DNA of 64,000 nucleotides from Streptomyces sp. M92 (GTDB taxonomy: Bacteria > Actinomycetota > Actinomycetes > Streptomycetales > Streptomycetaceae): assembly GCF_028473745.1 (NCBI RefSeq), contig NZ_CP101137.1:2976001-3040000 (forward strand), read 5' to 3'. Made by a program: the position numbers and the translations under genes. The notes below the pieces were generated by a model. It had not been told where the DNA came from. It saw only the letters and a list, made by a program, of their open reading frames with translations, and made no database searches. Shown piece after piece: positions 38,725 through 46,574 of the stretch; within the stretch, counting starts at the first letter, position 1; each line of letters opens with the position of its first letter.

Positions 38725-38870
38725 GCGCCGCGAGGTCCCGACAAGGGACCAGGAAGGCAAACAATTCGGAAAGCGCCCGCGTACACCCACTCGGGGCTCA
38801 CGGGACGGTACCGGTCGGACAGGATCGGCGGGTACCGTGGTGGCGGCCCGGACATCCCAAGGAGCTTCAG

Positions 38871-39329
38871 GTGTTCAATGACATAGGCGCACTCGAGCTG
38901 GTGACGCTCGTCGTCCTCGCCGTGCTCGTGTTCGGCCCGGACAAGCTCCCCAAGGTCATCCAGGACGTGAGCCGCACCATCCGGAAGATCCGGGAGTTCT
39001 CGGACAGCGCCAAGCAGGACATCCGGCAGGAGCTGGGCCCCGAGTTCAAGGACTTCGAGTTCGAGGACCTCAACCCCAAGACGTTCATCCGCAAGCAGCT
39101 GGACAACGACGAACTGGGGCTCAAGGAGATCCGCAACGGCTTCGACCTGAAGAAGGAGATGGCCGAGGTCGCCGACTCGGTGCACGGCCGTGAGCCGGAG
39201 TCGTCGTCCGGCTCCTCCTCGTCGGTGTCCTCCTCGTCCGGTTCCACGGGTGGCCGTGTCGACATGTCGAAGAAGCCCGAGGTCCCGGCCCGCGACGACC
39301 GCCCGCCCTTCGACGCCGACGCCACCTGA
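38871..39329 (+). CDS. tatB: Twin-arginine translocase subunit TatB
   Basis: Membrane component of the Tat protein export system that binds twin-arginine signal peptides with TatC. The 152-residue product has the TatA/B signature: a short helix (IGALELVTLVVLAVLVFGPDKLP), the FGPDKLP hinge and an amphipathic helix (QDVSRTIRKIREFSDSA), then a Ser-rich acidic tail. The long tail and the place after htrA favour TatB over TatA. GTG start with AAGGAG upstream. Confidence 0.93.
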   Translation: MFNDIGALELVTLVVLAVLVFGPDKLPKVIQDVSRTIRKIREFSDSAKQDIRQELGPEFKDFEFEDLNPKTFIRKQLDNDELGLKEIRNGFDLKKEMAEVADSVHGREPESSSGSSSSVSSSSGSTGGRVDMSKKPEVPARDDRPPFDADAT

Positions 39330-39550
39330 GCCGACTCCCGCACCGCATCCCCCGTACGTGACACGTATCACGCCCCGGATGGAGCGTGCGAGGCCCGAAG
39401 ACGACGCCCGCGCGACCCACGCGCCGGGCGGTTTCCCGGTTGCCGCCGGTTAGGTGGCTATGCTGCCCGAGTTGTTGTGCGGACCGGACGAGTGCGCCCG
39501 AAGGGGGGCGGGCCTTCCGGACCGACGAGAGCGAGGAGGCGTCCGGGCAC

Positions 39551-40222
39551 ATGGAGACGACGAGTCAGGCGGTCGCGCAGACGCCGGGCGCGGAGGTTGG
39601 ACAAGAGGTCCCCTCCGCCCGGCGGACGATCGACGGCTACCTGCGTGCGCCCTTCCCGTGGTACGGCCTCGACGAGGCCTTCACGGGGCGGCGCTGGTTG
39701 ATGCAGGTCGGCACGGCGGCCGACCAAACCGTGGAGCACGGCTCGATCGGGCACGGCGACGAACCGTCGGTGCGCAACGAGCACGTGTCCGGCGACGACC
39801 AGGACGCCAAGGAGAAGTTCGCGGTCGTCGTGACCGTCGCGGCCAACCCCGACCGGCGCAGTGCCGACGGCACGGGACTGCTGGAGGCCACCTCGGTGTC
39901 CTCCGCGGCCTGGCTGGCCGGGGTGGGGCTGCTGTCCTTCACCTGGCCCGGCCAGATGGACCACGCCCTGCGGGACGACTGGCTGGAGCAGCAGACGGAG
40001 ACCGCGTGGGTCCTCGCGGACGACCTCGACGGGGCCGACTGGACGACGCTCTCCCTTCCCGTGGACGGCGTACCCACGTCCTTCCACTACCGGGAGTCCG
40101 AGTTCGGCTGGGTGCTGGCCGGCTCCACCGAGCAGGGCGTCCACCTCGGGGCGTACGGGCGCGGGATGAGCGCGTACGGCCTGGCCTTCGCCGTGGTGAA
40201 GGACATCGCGGACTACGCCTGA
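39551..40222 (+). CDS. Conserved hypothetical protein, 223 residues
   Basis: No known domain recognised. The protein is soluble and mixed in composition, with notable runs RRTIDGYLRAPFPWYGLDEA, RRWLMQVGTAADQTVEHGS and GRGMSAYGLAFAVVKDIADY. No signal peptide or membrane helix. The ATG at 39551 follows GAGGAGG at about 12 bases. A good -10 (TATGCT near 39457) lies about 90 bases upstream, so it probably has its own promoter. Convergent with mrp. Confidence 0.75.
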   Translation: METTSQAVAQTPGAEVGQEVPSARRTIDGYLRAPFPWYGLDEAFTGRRWLMQVGTAADQTVEHGSIGHGDEPSVRNEHVSGDDQDAKEKFAVVVTVAANPDRRSADGTGLLEATSVSSAAWLAGVGLLSFTWPGQMDHALRDDWLEQQTETAWVLADDLDGADWTTLSLPVDGVPTSFHYRESEFGWVLAGSTEQGVHLGAYGRGMSAYGLAFAVVKDIADYA

Positions 40223-40264
40223 TCCCGGACCCCGGGCCCCGGACCGCTGAGCTCGACGCGCGAA

Positions 40265-40292
40265 GGGGCGCCGTCCACCCGGACAGCGCCCC
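40265..40292. terminator. Terminator between convergent genes (hypothetical / mrp)
   Basis: A 12-bp stem with one non-Watson-Crick pair (40265-40276 with 40281-40292, loop ACCC) 43 bases after the stop of the plus-strand gene. Confidence 0.65.
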
Positions 40293-40328
40293 GTCCTCGT
40301 ACGGAGCCGTACGGCCCCGTACGGAGCG

Positions 40329-41462
40329 TCAGAACTTGTTCTTCGGCGTGATCCCCAGCGACAGCCCCGAGAGGCCGCGCTGACGCCCGCCCAGCTTCCC
40401 CGCGATCGAGCGCAGCGCCGCGCCGGCCGGGGAGTCCGGGTCGGACAGGACGACGGGCTTGCCCTCGTCGCCGCCCTCGCGCAGCCGGACGTCGATCGGG
40501 ATGGAGCCGAGGACCGGGACCGAGGCGCCGGTCGTGCGGGTCAGGCCGTCGGCGACCAGCTGGCCGCCGCCCGTGCCGAACACGTCGACCATCTCGCCGC
40601 AGTGCGGGCAGGGCAGGCCGGACATGTTCTCGACCACGCCGACGATCTTCTGGTGGGTCTGCACGGCGATCGCGCCCGCCCGCTCCGCCACCTCGGCGGC
40701 GGCCTGCTGAGGGGTCGTCACGACCAGGATCTCGGCGTTCGGCACCAACTGGGCGACGGAGATCGCGATGTCGCCGGTGCCGGGCGGCAGGTCGAGCAGC
40801 AGGACGTCCAGGTCGCCCCAGTACACGTCGGCCAGGAACTGCTGGAGCGCGCGGTGCAGCATCGGGCCGCGCCAGACGACCGGCGCGTTGCCCGGCGTGA
40901 ACATGCCGATGGAGATGACCTTCACGCCGTTGGCCGAAGGCGGCATGATCATGTTCTCGACCTGGGTGGGCCGCCCGTCGGCGCCCAGCATGCGCGGCAC
41001 GGAGTGGCCGTAGATGTCGGCGTCCACGACACCGACCTTGAGGCCGTCCGCCGCCATCGACGCGGCCAGGTTCACCGTCACCGAGGACTTGCCGACGCCG
41101 CCCTTGCCGGAGGCGACCGCGTAGACGCGGGTGAGGCTGCCGGGCTTGGCGAAGGGGACCTCGCGCTCGGTCTGGCCGCCGCGCAGGGCGTTCGCCAGCT
41201 CCTTGCGCTGTTCGTCGCTCATCACGTCCAGCTCGACGTCGACGCGTGTGACACCCTCGACCCCCGACACCGCGTCCGTCACGCGCTGCGTGATGGTGTC
41301 CCGCATGGGACAGCCGGAGACCGTCAGGTACACGGCGACCGCGACCGCTCCGTCCGCGCCGATCTCCACCGACTTGACCATCCCGAGCTCGGTGATGGGA
41401 CGGTTGATCTCGGGGTCGTTCACCGTCGACAGTGCTTCGCGCACCGCGTCTTCCGTAGCCAT
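40329..41462 (-). CDS. mrp: Mrp/NBP35-type P-loop ATPase (iron-sulfur carrier)
   Basis: A 377-residue protein that in its family carries and delivers iron-sulfur clusters. Residues 1-90 are a MIP18/DUF59 domain (DAVREALSTVNDPEINRPI, SGCPMRDTITQRV) and the rest a Mrp ATPase with P-loop GKGGVGKSS, LLDLPPGTGD and the CxxC motif LPCPHCGE for the bridging cluster. Start at ATG 41462 rather than the upstream alternative. On the same strand after DUF1003 and MgtE-N/CBS genes, with 44 bases between. Confidence 0.93.
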   Translation of the reverse strand: MATEDAVREALSTVNDPEINRPITELGMVKSVEIGADGAVAVAVYLTVSGCPMRDTITQRVTDAVSGVEGVTRVDVELDVMSDEQRKELANALRGGQTEREVPFAKPGSLTRVYAVASGKGGVGKSSVTVNLAASMAADGLKVGVVDADIYGHSVPRMLGADGRPTQVENMIMPPSANGVKVISIGMFTPGNAPVVWRGPMLHRALQQFLADVYWGDLDVLLLDLPPGTGDIAISVAQLVPNAEILVVTTPQQAAAEVAERAGAIAVQTHQKIVGVVENMSGLPCPHCGEMVDVFGTGGGQLVADGLTRTTGASVPVLGSIPIDVRLREGGDEGKPVVLSDPDSPAGAALRSIAGKLGGRQRGLSGLSLGITPKNKF

Positions 41463-41506
41463 AGGGTCGATGGTACGGCGCCGCCCACGGGGCACGGAAA
41501 GCCCCG

Positions 41507-42106
41507 TCAGCGGTCGTGTACGTCACGCCCCGCAGACCGATCCGCCGGGAATACCCCGCGCTCGGGGTGATGGCCGTTCTGACGCTCCTCCAGGTCCTTG
41601 AGCACGTCCTGCAGCTCCGAGCGGATCCAGTCCCGCGTCGCGACCTCGCCCAGCCCGATGCGCAGGGCGGCGATCTCCCGGGTCAGGTACTCGGTGTCGG
41701 CGATCGACCGCTCGTTCTGCTTGCGGTCCTGCTCCAGGTTGACCCGGTCCCGGTCGTCCTGCCGGTTCTGGGCGAGCAGGATCAGCGGGGCGGCGTAGGA
41801 GGCCTGGAGCGACAGCATCAGGGTCAGGAAGATGAACGGGTACTCGTCGAAGCGCAGGCCGCTGGGCGCGGACACGTTCCACACCACCCAGACGATGATG
41901 ACGACCGTCATCCAGACGATGAACCGCCCGGTGCCCAGGAACCGCGCGACGCGCTCCGACAGCCGGCCGAAGGACTCCGGGTCCCACTCCGGCAGCAGCC
42001 GCCGGCGCGGCGGGCGGGGCTGGTCCAGCCGGGCCCGCACCCGGGAGGACGCGGTCGCCCCCGACGCGGCACGCTCACGGGCCGTCGTCTCGCGCTCAGG
42101 CCCCAT
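41507..42106 (-). CDS. DUF1003 family membrane protein
   Basis: A 199-residue protein with a charged N-terminal region, two membrane helices (FIVWMTVVIIVWVVWNV and YPFIFLTLMLSLQASYAAPLI), then a basic/acidic helix rich in Q, D and R (LLAQNRQDDRDRVNLEQDR) that is probably a coiled coil. This is the DUF1003 pattern. Its ATG lies inside the last codons of the MgtE-N/CBS gene (11-base overlap), so the two are made together. Function unproven; the partner suggests magnesium or another cation. Confidence 0.88.
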   Translation of the reverse strand: MGPERETTARERAASGATASSRVRARLDQPRPPRRRLLPEWDPESFGRLSERVARFLGTGRFIVWMTVVIIVWVVWNVSAPSGLRFDEYPFIFLTLMLSLQASYAAPLILLAQNRQDDRDRVNLEQDRKQNERSIADTEYLTREIAALRIGLGEVATRDWIRSELQDVLKDLEERQNGHHPERGVFPADRSAGRDVHDR

Positions 42107-43388
42107 CGGCGCCCACCTCCCCCGCCGTCTCCTCAAGGTGGTACTCGGTCTCCCGCCAGTCGTCGGGCAGCATGTGGTCCAGTACGTCGTCGACCGTGAT
42201 CGCGCCCAGCAGCGCCCCCGAGTCGTCCACGACGGGCGCCGCCACCATGTCGTACGTGGCGAAGAACCCGGCGACCACGGGCAGCGCGGCGTCCGGGTCC
42301 AGGGGTTGCAGGTCGTCGTCGATGATCGAGCCGACCAGGGTGTACGGAGGGTCGCGCAGCAGGCGCTGGAAATGGACCGTGCCCAGGTACTTGCCGGTCG
42401 GGGTCTCCTCGGGCGGGCGGCAGACGTAGACCTGGGCGGCGTGCGCCGGGGACAGGTCGGGGTTGCGGATGCGGGCCAGGGCGTCGGCGACGGTGGCGTC
42501 GGGACGCAGCACGATCGGCTCGGTCGTCATCAGCCCGCCGGCCGTGTGCTCCTCGTACGCCATCAGCCGCCGCATGTCGGCCGCGTCGGAGGGCTGCATC
42601 AGGCTCAGCAGCCGTTCCTTGTCGTCCTCGGGCAGCTCGCCGAGCAGGTCGGCCGCGTCGTCGGGATCCATCGCCTCCAGGACGTCCGCGGCCCGCTCCT
42701 CCTTGAGCTTGCCGAGGATCTCGATCTGGTCGTCCTCCGGCAGTTCCTCCAGCACGTCGGCCAGGCGGTCGTCGTCGAGGGCGGCGGCGACCTCGGCGCG
42801 GCGCTTGGCCGACAGGTGGTGCAGGACGTTGGCGAGGTCGGCGGGGTGCAGCTGCTCGAAGGTGGCGAGGAGGTTCTCGGCGCCCTGCCCCTGCTCCTCC
42901 ACGGAGAAGCCGGTGACGCCGGACCACTCCACGGTGAGCGTCTCTCCCTTGTTGCGCCGGAAGGCGCCGCCCTTCTTCCCCTTGCGGACGAAGACCTTGT
43001 CGATCTCCCAGTCCCGGCGGGCCGGCAGCTGCTGCACGGCCAGGTCGAGGACGGTGACCTCCTCACCCGTGTCGGTGAGGGTGACCCGCCGGTCCAGCAG
43101 TTCACCGAAGACCAGGCGCTCGGTGGGGCGCTGCTCGAAGCGCCGGACGTTCAGCACCCCGGTGGTGATGACCTGGCCGGACTCGATGCCGGTGACCCGG
43201 GTCATGGGCAGGAAGATGCGGCGGCGGGTGGTGAGTTCGACGACCAGGCCCAGCACCCGAGGGGGCTTGCGGCCGACGCGGAGCATGACGACCAGATCGC
43301 GGACACGCCCCACCTGGTCGCCGGCCGGGTCGAAGACGGCGATGCCGGAGAGATGGGAGACGAAGATCCGGGGGGCGCCCGCTGCCAT
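42096..43388 (-). CDS. Soluble MgtE N-domain plus CBS-pair protein
   Basis: A 430-residue protein with an N-terminal PRC-barrel-like region (about residues 1-150, IFVSHLSGIAVFDPAGDQVG), an MgtE_N superhelix (about 165-280, LEELPEDDQIEILGKLKEER) and a CBS pair (about 285-420, MTTEPIVLRPDATVADAL and ITVDDVLDHMLPDDW). In the MgtE magnesium channel these domains sense magnesium and gate a membrane pore, but here no membrane segment is present. It overlaps the DUF1003 membrane protein gene. Start at ATG 43388; the conserved AAGAPRIFVSHLSG follows at once. Confidence 0.9.
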   Translation of the reverse strand: MAAGAPRIFVSHLSGIAVFDPAGDQVGRVRDLVVMLRVGRKPPRVLGLVVELTTRRRIFLPMTRVTGIESGQVITTGVLNVRRFEQRPTERLVFGELLDRRVTLTDTGEEVTVLDLAVQQLPARRDWEIDKVFVRKGKKGGAFRRNKGETLTVEWSGVTGFSVEEQGQGAENLLATFEQLHPADLANVLHHLSAKRRAEVAAALDDDRLADVLEELPEDDQIEILGKLKEERAADVLEAMDPDDAADLLGELPEDDKERLLSLMQPSDAADMRRLMAYEEHTAGGLMTTEPIVLRPDATVADALARIRNPDLSPAHAAQVYVCRPPEETPTGKYLGTVHFQRLLRDPPYTLVGSIIDDDLQPLDPDAALPVVAGFFATYDMVAAPVVDDSGALLGAITVDDVLDHMLPDDWRETEYHLEETAGEVGADGA

Positions 43389-43634
43389 GGCCGCGGCTCC
43401 TTTGCCTGTGTGAGAACTGTTTCGTACGGTGTCCCTTTTCCGAATTGCCCGCTCGGACGGGCTTCAGGCTAGCCCGTCCCGAACGGCTCCGCCCTGGCGG
43501 CCGGTCCGGACGGACTGGCTCCGTTCGCCGTCCGGCGCCCCGGTACGCTGCGGTACGCCGCCAGGGCCTGTGCGACAGCTCCCGGGTGCCCGGCCGGCTC
43601 CTTGCCCGTCCGCGTCAGAAAGGCAGCCCCTCCT

Positions 43635-44372
43635 GTGTTCGTGACTCCCCGGCGCCGATTCCGCAGGGCCGCACTGATCGGCGCCGTGTGCGCCCTGACG
43701 GTCGCGGGAGCGGGGCTGACGGGATGCGGCGGCGAGGACCCCGACGCGGGCACCAACGGCCTCGGCAAGCTCCCCGCCGACAAGATCCACGCGAAGGCCC
43801 GCTCGGCCGCCGGTGCCGCCGAGGCGGTGCGCCTGCACGGGTCGGTGGAGGCCGGCGGCAGCACGTACACCCTCGACATGCGGCTGAAGTCCGACGGCGG
43901 GACCGGGTCGGTGGCCGCCGAGGGGGCGACCTTCGGGCTGCTGCGCGTCGGCGACCAGCTCTTCCTCAAGGCCGACGCCGGGTTCTGGAGCCACGACGGC
44001 GGGGACGCCAAGGCCGCCGGGAAACTGGCGGGCAAGTACGTGAAGGTGCCGGAGAGCGACCCCGTGTACAAGAAGTTCAGCGGGTTCACGGACAAGGACG
44101 TCCTCCTGGGCGGTCTGCTGGCCCTGCACGGCACGGTGGAGACCGACGGCCGCCACGAGCAGGCGGGCGTGCGCACCATCCGCGTCACCGGCGACAAGGG
44201 CGCCGGCGGTTCGCTGGACGTCTCCCTGGAGGGCACCCCGTATCCGCTGCGCCTGGTCCGCGCGGGCAGCGCCGGCACACTCAGCTTCTCGGACTGGAAC
44301 AAGGACTTCGCCCTCGAGGAGCCGGCGAAGGACGACACCCTGGACTACGGCAAGCAGCTGCCGACGTCGTGA
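43635..44372 (+). CDS. Lipoprotein, LppX/LprG-like
   Basis: A 245-residue lipoprotein with a basic N-terminus, hydrophobic core (AALIGAVCALTVAGAG) and lipobox LTGC. The mature part (HAKARSAAGAAEAVRLHGSV, TFGLLRVGDQLFLKADAGFW, YVKVPESDP) resembles the LppX/LprAFG family of actinobacterial envelope lipoproteins that bind lipids. GTG at 43635 or 43641 are both possible. Only seven bases separate its end from the convergent next gene. Confidence 0.82.
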   Translation: MFVTPRRRFRRAALIGAVCALTVAGAGLTGCGGEDPDAGTNGLGKLPADKIHAKARSAAGAAEAVRLHGSVEAGGSTYTLDMRLKSDGGTGSVAAEGATFGLLRVGDQLFLKADAGFWSHDGGDAKAAGKLAGKYVKVPESDPVYKKFSGFTDKDVLLGGLLALHGTVETDGRHEQAGVRTIRVTGDKGAGGSLDVSLEGTPYPLRLVRAGSAGTLSFSDWNKDFALEEPAKDDTLDYGKQLPTS

Positions 44373-44379
44373 CGCCGAA

Positions 44380-44892
44380 CTAGCGACGCCCCCGGCGCTT
44401 GAGCAGCAGCCGCGGCAGCCCCGCCGGGACCGGCCCGCGCGTCGTCGCCGGGCTCGGCAGCGGGGCCTCGGCCAGCGAACCGTCGGGCAGCGGCGCCGTG
44501 GCCCCCGTCGGTTCCAGGCGCAGCACCCGGCACTCACGGGCCCAGCGGTCGGTCATCGCCTCGCCGTCCGGGGCGTTCAGCCGCTTGCCCTTGAGGCCGG
44601 CGACCGCCGCCTGCCACGCCTCGGACCCGGCGGGCAGCTCCACCACCCGTGCCGTCCAGGAGACCAGCCGGCCCCCCTTGTCCTTGCTGCGCACGGTCAC
44701 CTCGGCCGCGGCCCCGTCGGCCAGCCCCGGCAGCGGCTGCTCGCCGGGGCCGTCGCCGACGACGAGCGCCGCGCCGTCCTGCCAGACGTGCCACAGCGCG
44801 CGGGCGGGCATCCCCGGCCCCCTGACCCAGACGAGGCCGGACTTCTTGGTGGCCTCCTCGACGAGGGCCTGGTCGAGCAGCTCGCTTGTCAT
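44380..44892 (-). CDS. Conserved hypothetical, split-barrel (PNPOx-like) candidate
   Basis: A 170-residue protein (TSELLDQALVEEATKKSGLV, ARALWHVWQDGAALVVGDG, VSWTARVVELPAGSEAW). The pattern of beta strands recalls the pyridoxamine phosphate oxidase-like split barrel, but I see no clear flavin-binding motif, so the family call is tentative. Basic C-terminus (LLLKRRGRR). It lies 33 bases downstream of corA on the same strand and may be co-transcribed. Confidence 0.68.
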   Translation of the reverse strand: MTSELLDQALVEEATKKSGLVWVRGPGMPARALWHVWQDGAALVVGDGPGEQPLPGLADGAAAEVTVRSKDKGGRLVSWTARVVELPAGSEAWQAAVAGLKGKRLNAPDGEAMTDRWARECRVLRLEPTGATAPLPDGSLAEAPLPSPATTRGPVPAGLPRLLLKRRGRR

Positions 44893-44925
44893 GTGCTCAG
44901 CCTATCCACGGGTGCCGTGGCCGGC

Positions 44926-46041
44926 TCAGAGCCAGCCGTTGCGCTTGAGCGTGCGGTGGATGCCCAGACAGATGGCCACGGTGACGCCGATGACCATGGG
45001 ATACCCGTACTTCCAGTGGGTCTCCGGCATGTGGTCGAAGTTCATGCCGTACACCCCGCACACCATCGTCGGTACGGCGATGATCGCCGCCCACGAGGTG
45101 ATCTTGCGCATGTCCTCGTTCTGCGCGACGGACGCCTGGGCGAGGTTGGCCTGGAGGATGGAGTTCAGCAGCTCGTCGAAGCCGACGACCTGCTCCTGCA
45201 CCCGGGCCACGTGGTCGGCGACGTCCCGGAAGTACTTCTGGATCTCCGGGTCGATCAGCCGCATCGGCCGCTCGCTGAGCAGCTGCATGGGGCGCAGCAG
45301 CGGGGAGACGGCGCGCTTGAACTCCAGGACCTCGCGCTTGAGTTGGTAGATCCGGCCGGCGTCGGTGCCGCGCGGGCTGCCCTTGCGGCCCGGCGAGAAC
45401 ACCTCCGTCTCGACCTCGTCGATGTCGTCCTGCACCGCGTCGGCGACCGCGATGTAGCCGTCGACGACGTGGTCGGCGATGGCGTGCAGCACCGCGGAGG
45501 GGCCCTTGAGCAGCAGCTCGGGGTCCTCCTGGAGCCGGTGCCGCAGCGCGCGCAGCGAGCCCTGCCCGCCGTGCCGGACGGTGATGAAGAAGTCCCGGCC
45601 GGTGAAGCACATCACCTCGCCGGTCTCGACGACCTCGCTGTTGGCGGTCAGCTCGTCGTGGTCGACGTAGTGGATGGTCTTGAAGACGGTGAACAGGGAG
45701 TCGTCGTAGCGCTCCAGCTTCGGTCGCTGGTGGGCCTGGACGGCGTCCTCCACGGCCAGCGGGTGCAGGCCGAACTCCCGGGCGATACCGGCGAACTCGT
45801 CCTCGGTCGGCTCGTGCAGGCCGATCCACACGAACCCGCCGTCGCGGCGCACCTGGCGCATCGCCTGGTGCGGGCTCAGCGGCGCCTCGGTCTCGACGCG
45901 GGCACCGTCGCGGTAGACGGCGCAGTCGACGACGGCGGTGGCGGTCGCCGGGTCACGGGTGGTGTCGTAGGCGCCGGTGTCCTTGCGCAGCGAGACGCGG
46001 GACGGGCGGACCGCGGCGCGCAGGTCACGGATCATCGACAT
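44926..46041 (-). CDS. corA: CorA-type magnesium/cobalt transporter
   Basis: Membrane channel for divalent cations, mainly magnesium. The 371-residue product has the large cytoplasmic N-domain, long helix 7 region, first membrane helix with the selectivity motif YGMNFDHMPE near residue 333, second helix (PMVIGVTVAICLGIHRTL) and a basic C-terminus. Start is ATG 46041 (MSMIRDLRAAVRPSRVSL) rather than an in-frame ATG 96 bases upstream. Preceded by a 500-base leader region with a small upstream ORF. Confidence 0.95.
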   Translation of the reverse strand: MSMIRDLRAAVRPSRVSLRKDTGAYDTTRDPATATAVVDCAVYRDGARVETEAPLSPHQAMRQVRRDGGFVWIGLHEPTEDEFAGIAREFGLHPLAVEDAVQAHQRPKLERYDDSLFTVFKTIHYVDHDELTANSEVVETGEVMCFTGRDFFITVRHGGQGSLRALRHRLQEDPELLLKGPSAVLHAIADHVVDGYIAVADAVQDDIDEVETEVFSPGRKGSPRGTDAGRIYQLKREVLEFKRAVSPLLRPMQLLSERPMRLIDPEIQKYFRDVADHVARVQEQVVGFDELLNSILQANLAQASVAQNEDMRKITSWAAIIAVPTMVCGVYGMNFDHMPETHWKYGYPMVIGVTVAICLGIHRTLKRNGWL

Positions 46042-46562
46042 GGCAGGCTCCTTCGCGACGGGCAGCGAGCGGGGCCGGCGGCGGGTGGAACCACCCGGAA
46101 TGAGGACGTCCTGGCCGTACGTGCTCGGCACGTCCACAAAGCGGGGAGCACCGCACCGTCGCGGTGGCCGGCTTCGCTGCTGATTCAGCGGCTGACCCGG
46201 ATCGGTCGACGTCGTCGACGAGGCCGACGGGCCGGATCAGGCAAAACGAGACGAAGTGCTCTTCCGTGCGCGGGCGCGCTGGAGACGGGAAGCCGCGGGG
46301 GCGGTGAGCCGGGGCGGCCGCGTCAGCGGCCGGAAGAGCGGGTGGTACTGCACGGTCGACTTCGGTCCATGCCGCCCACCTCCTCCGGCCGGTCCCTCGT
46401 GAGGGACGATCGATTCCCTCGTTTGGGAGGGTTCCCCGTAGGGAAGTCTTCAGGCGCCGGGGTCTTGATCGCGGCGCTGCTGCGCGCTGCCCCGAGCCGC
46501 TGGCCCAGAGTATCAGTCACCCGACGTGTCAAGGCGCCGCTTTGCCTTGTACTGACGAGTTC
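46042..46562 (-). promoter_or_regulatory. Long corA leader region
   Basis: No large gene. On the minus strand I see a small ORF with a strong ribosome binding site (separate entry), a GTCGAC-GTC-GTCGAC repeat near 46206-46220 and stem-forming sequence near 46391-46410 (GTCCCTCGTGAGGGAC, a 16-base near-perfect palindrome). This could be a regulated 5' leader for corA, but it does not match the M-box magnesium riboswitch as I remember it. Confidence 0.4.
46323..46370 (-). CDS. Possible 15-codon leader peptide upstream of corA
   Basis: ATG 46370 is preceded by GGAGGAGGT seven bases upstream, a near-perfect ribosome binding site, and opens MDRSRPCSTTRSSGR then TGA. It ends about 280 bases before corA. 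Short translated leaders control magnesium transporter genes in enteric bacteria, so a regulatory role is possible, but the evidence is only the strong site and place. Confidence 0.35.
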   Translation of the reverse strand: MDRSRPCSTTRSSGR

Positions 46563-46568
46563 TATGCT
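46563..46568 (+). promoter_or_regulatory. Probable -10 element (TATGCT) of the SUFU-domain gene
   Basis: TATGCT ends six bases before the ATG; TTGCCT (46542-46547) is a possible -35 at a short 15-base spacing. No ribosome binding site lies between, which fits a leaderless mRNA. Confidence 0.5.
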
Positions 46569-46574
46569 CGCCGC

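Noticed and set aside
46042..46562. M-box magnesium riboswitch upstream of corA
   Set aside because: I could not find the conserved core segments as I remember them, so only a general leader is reported.
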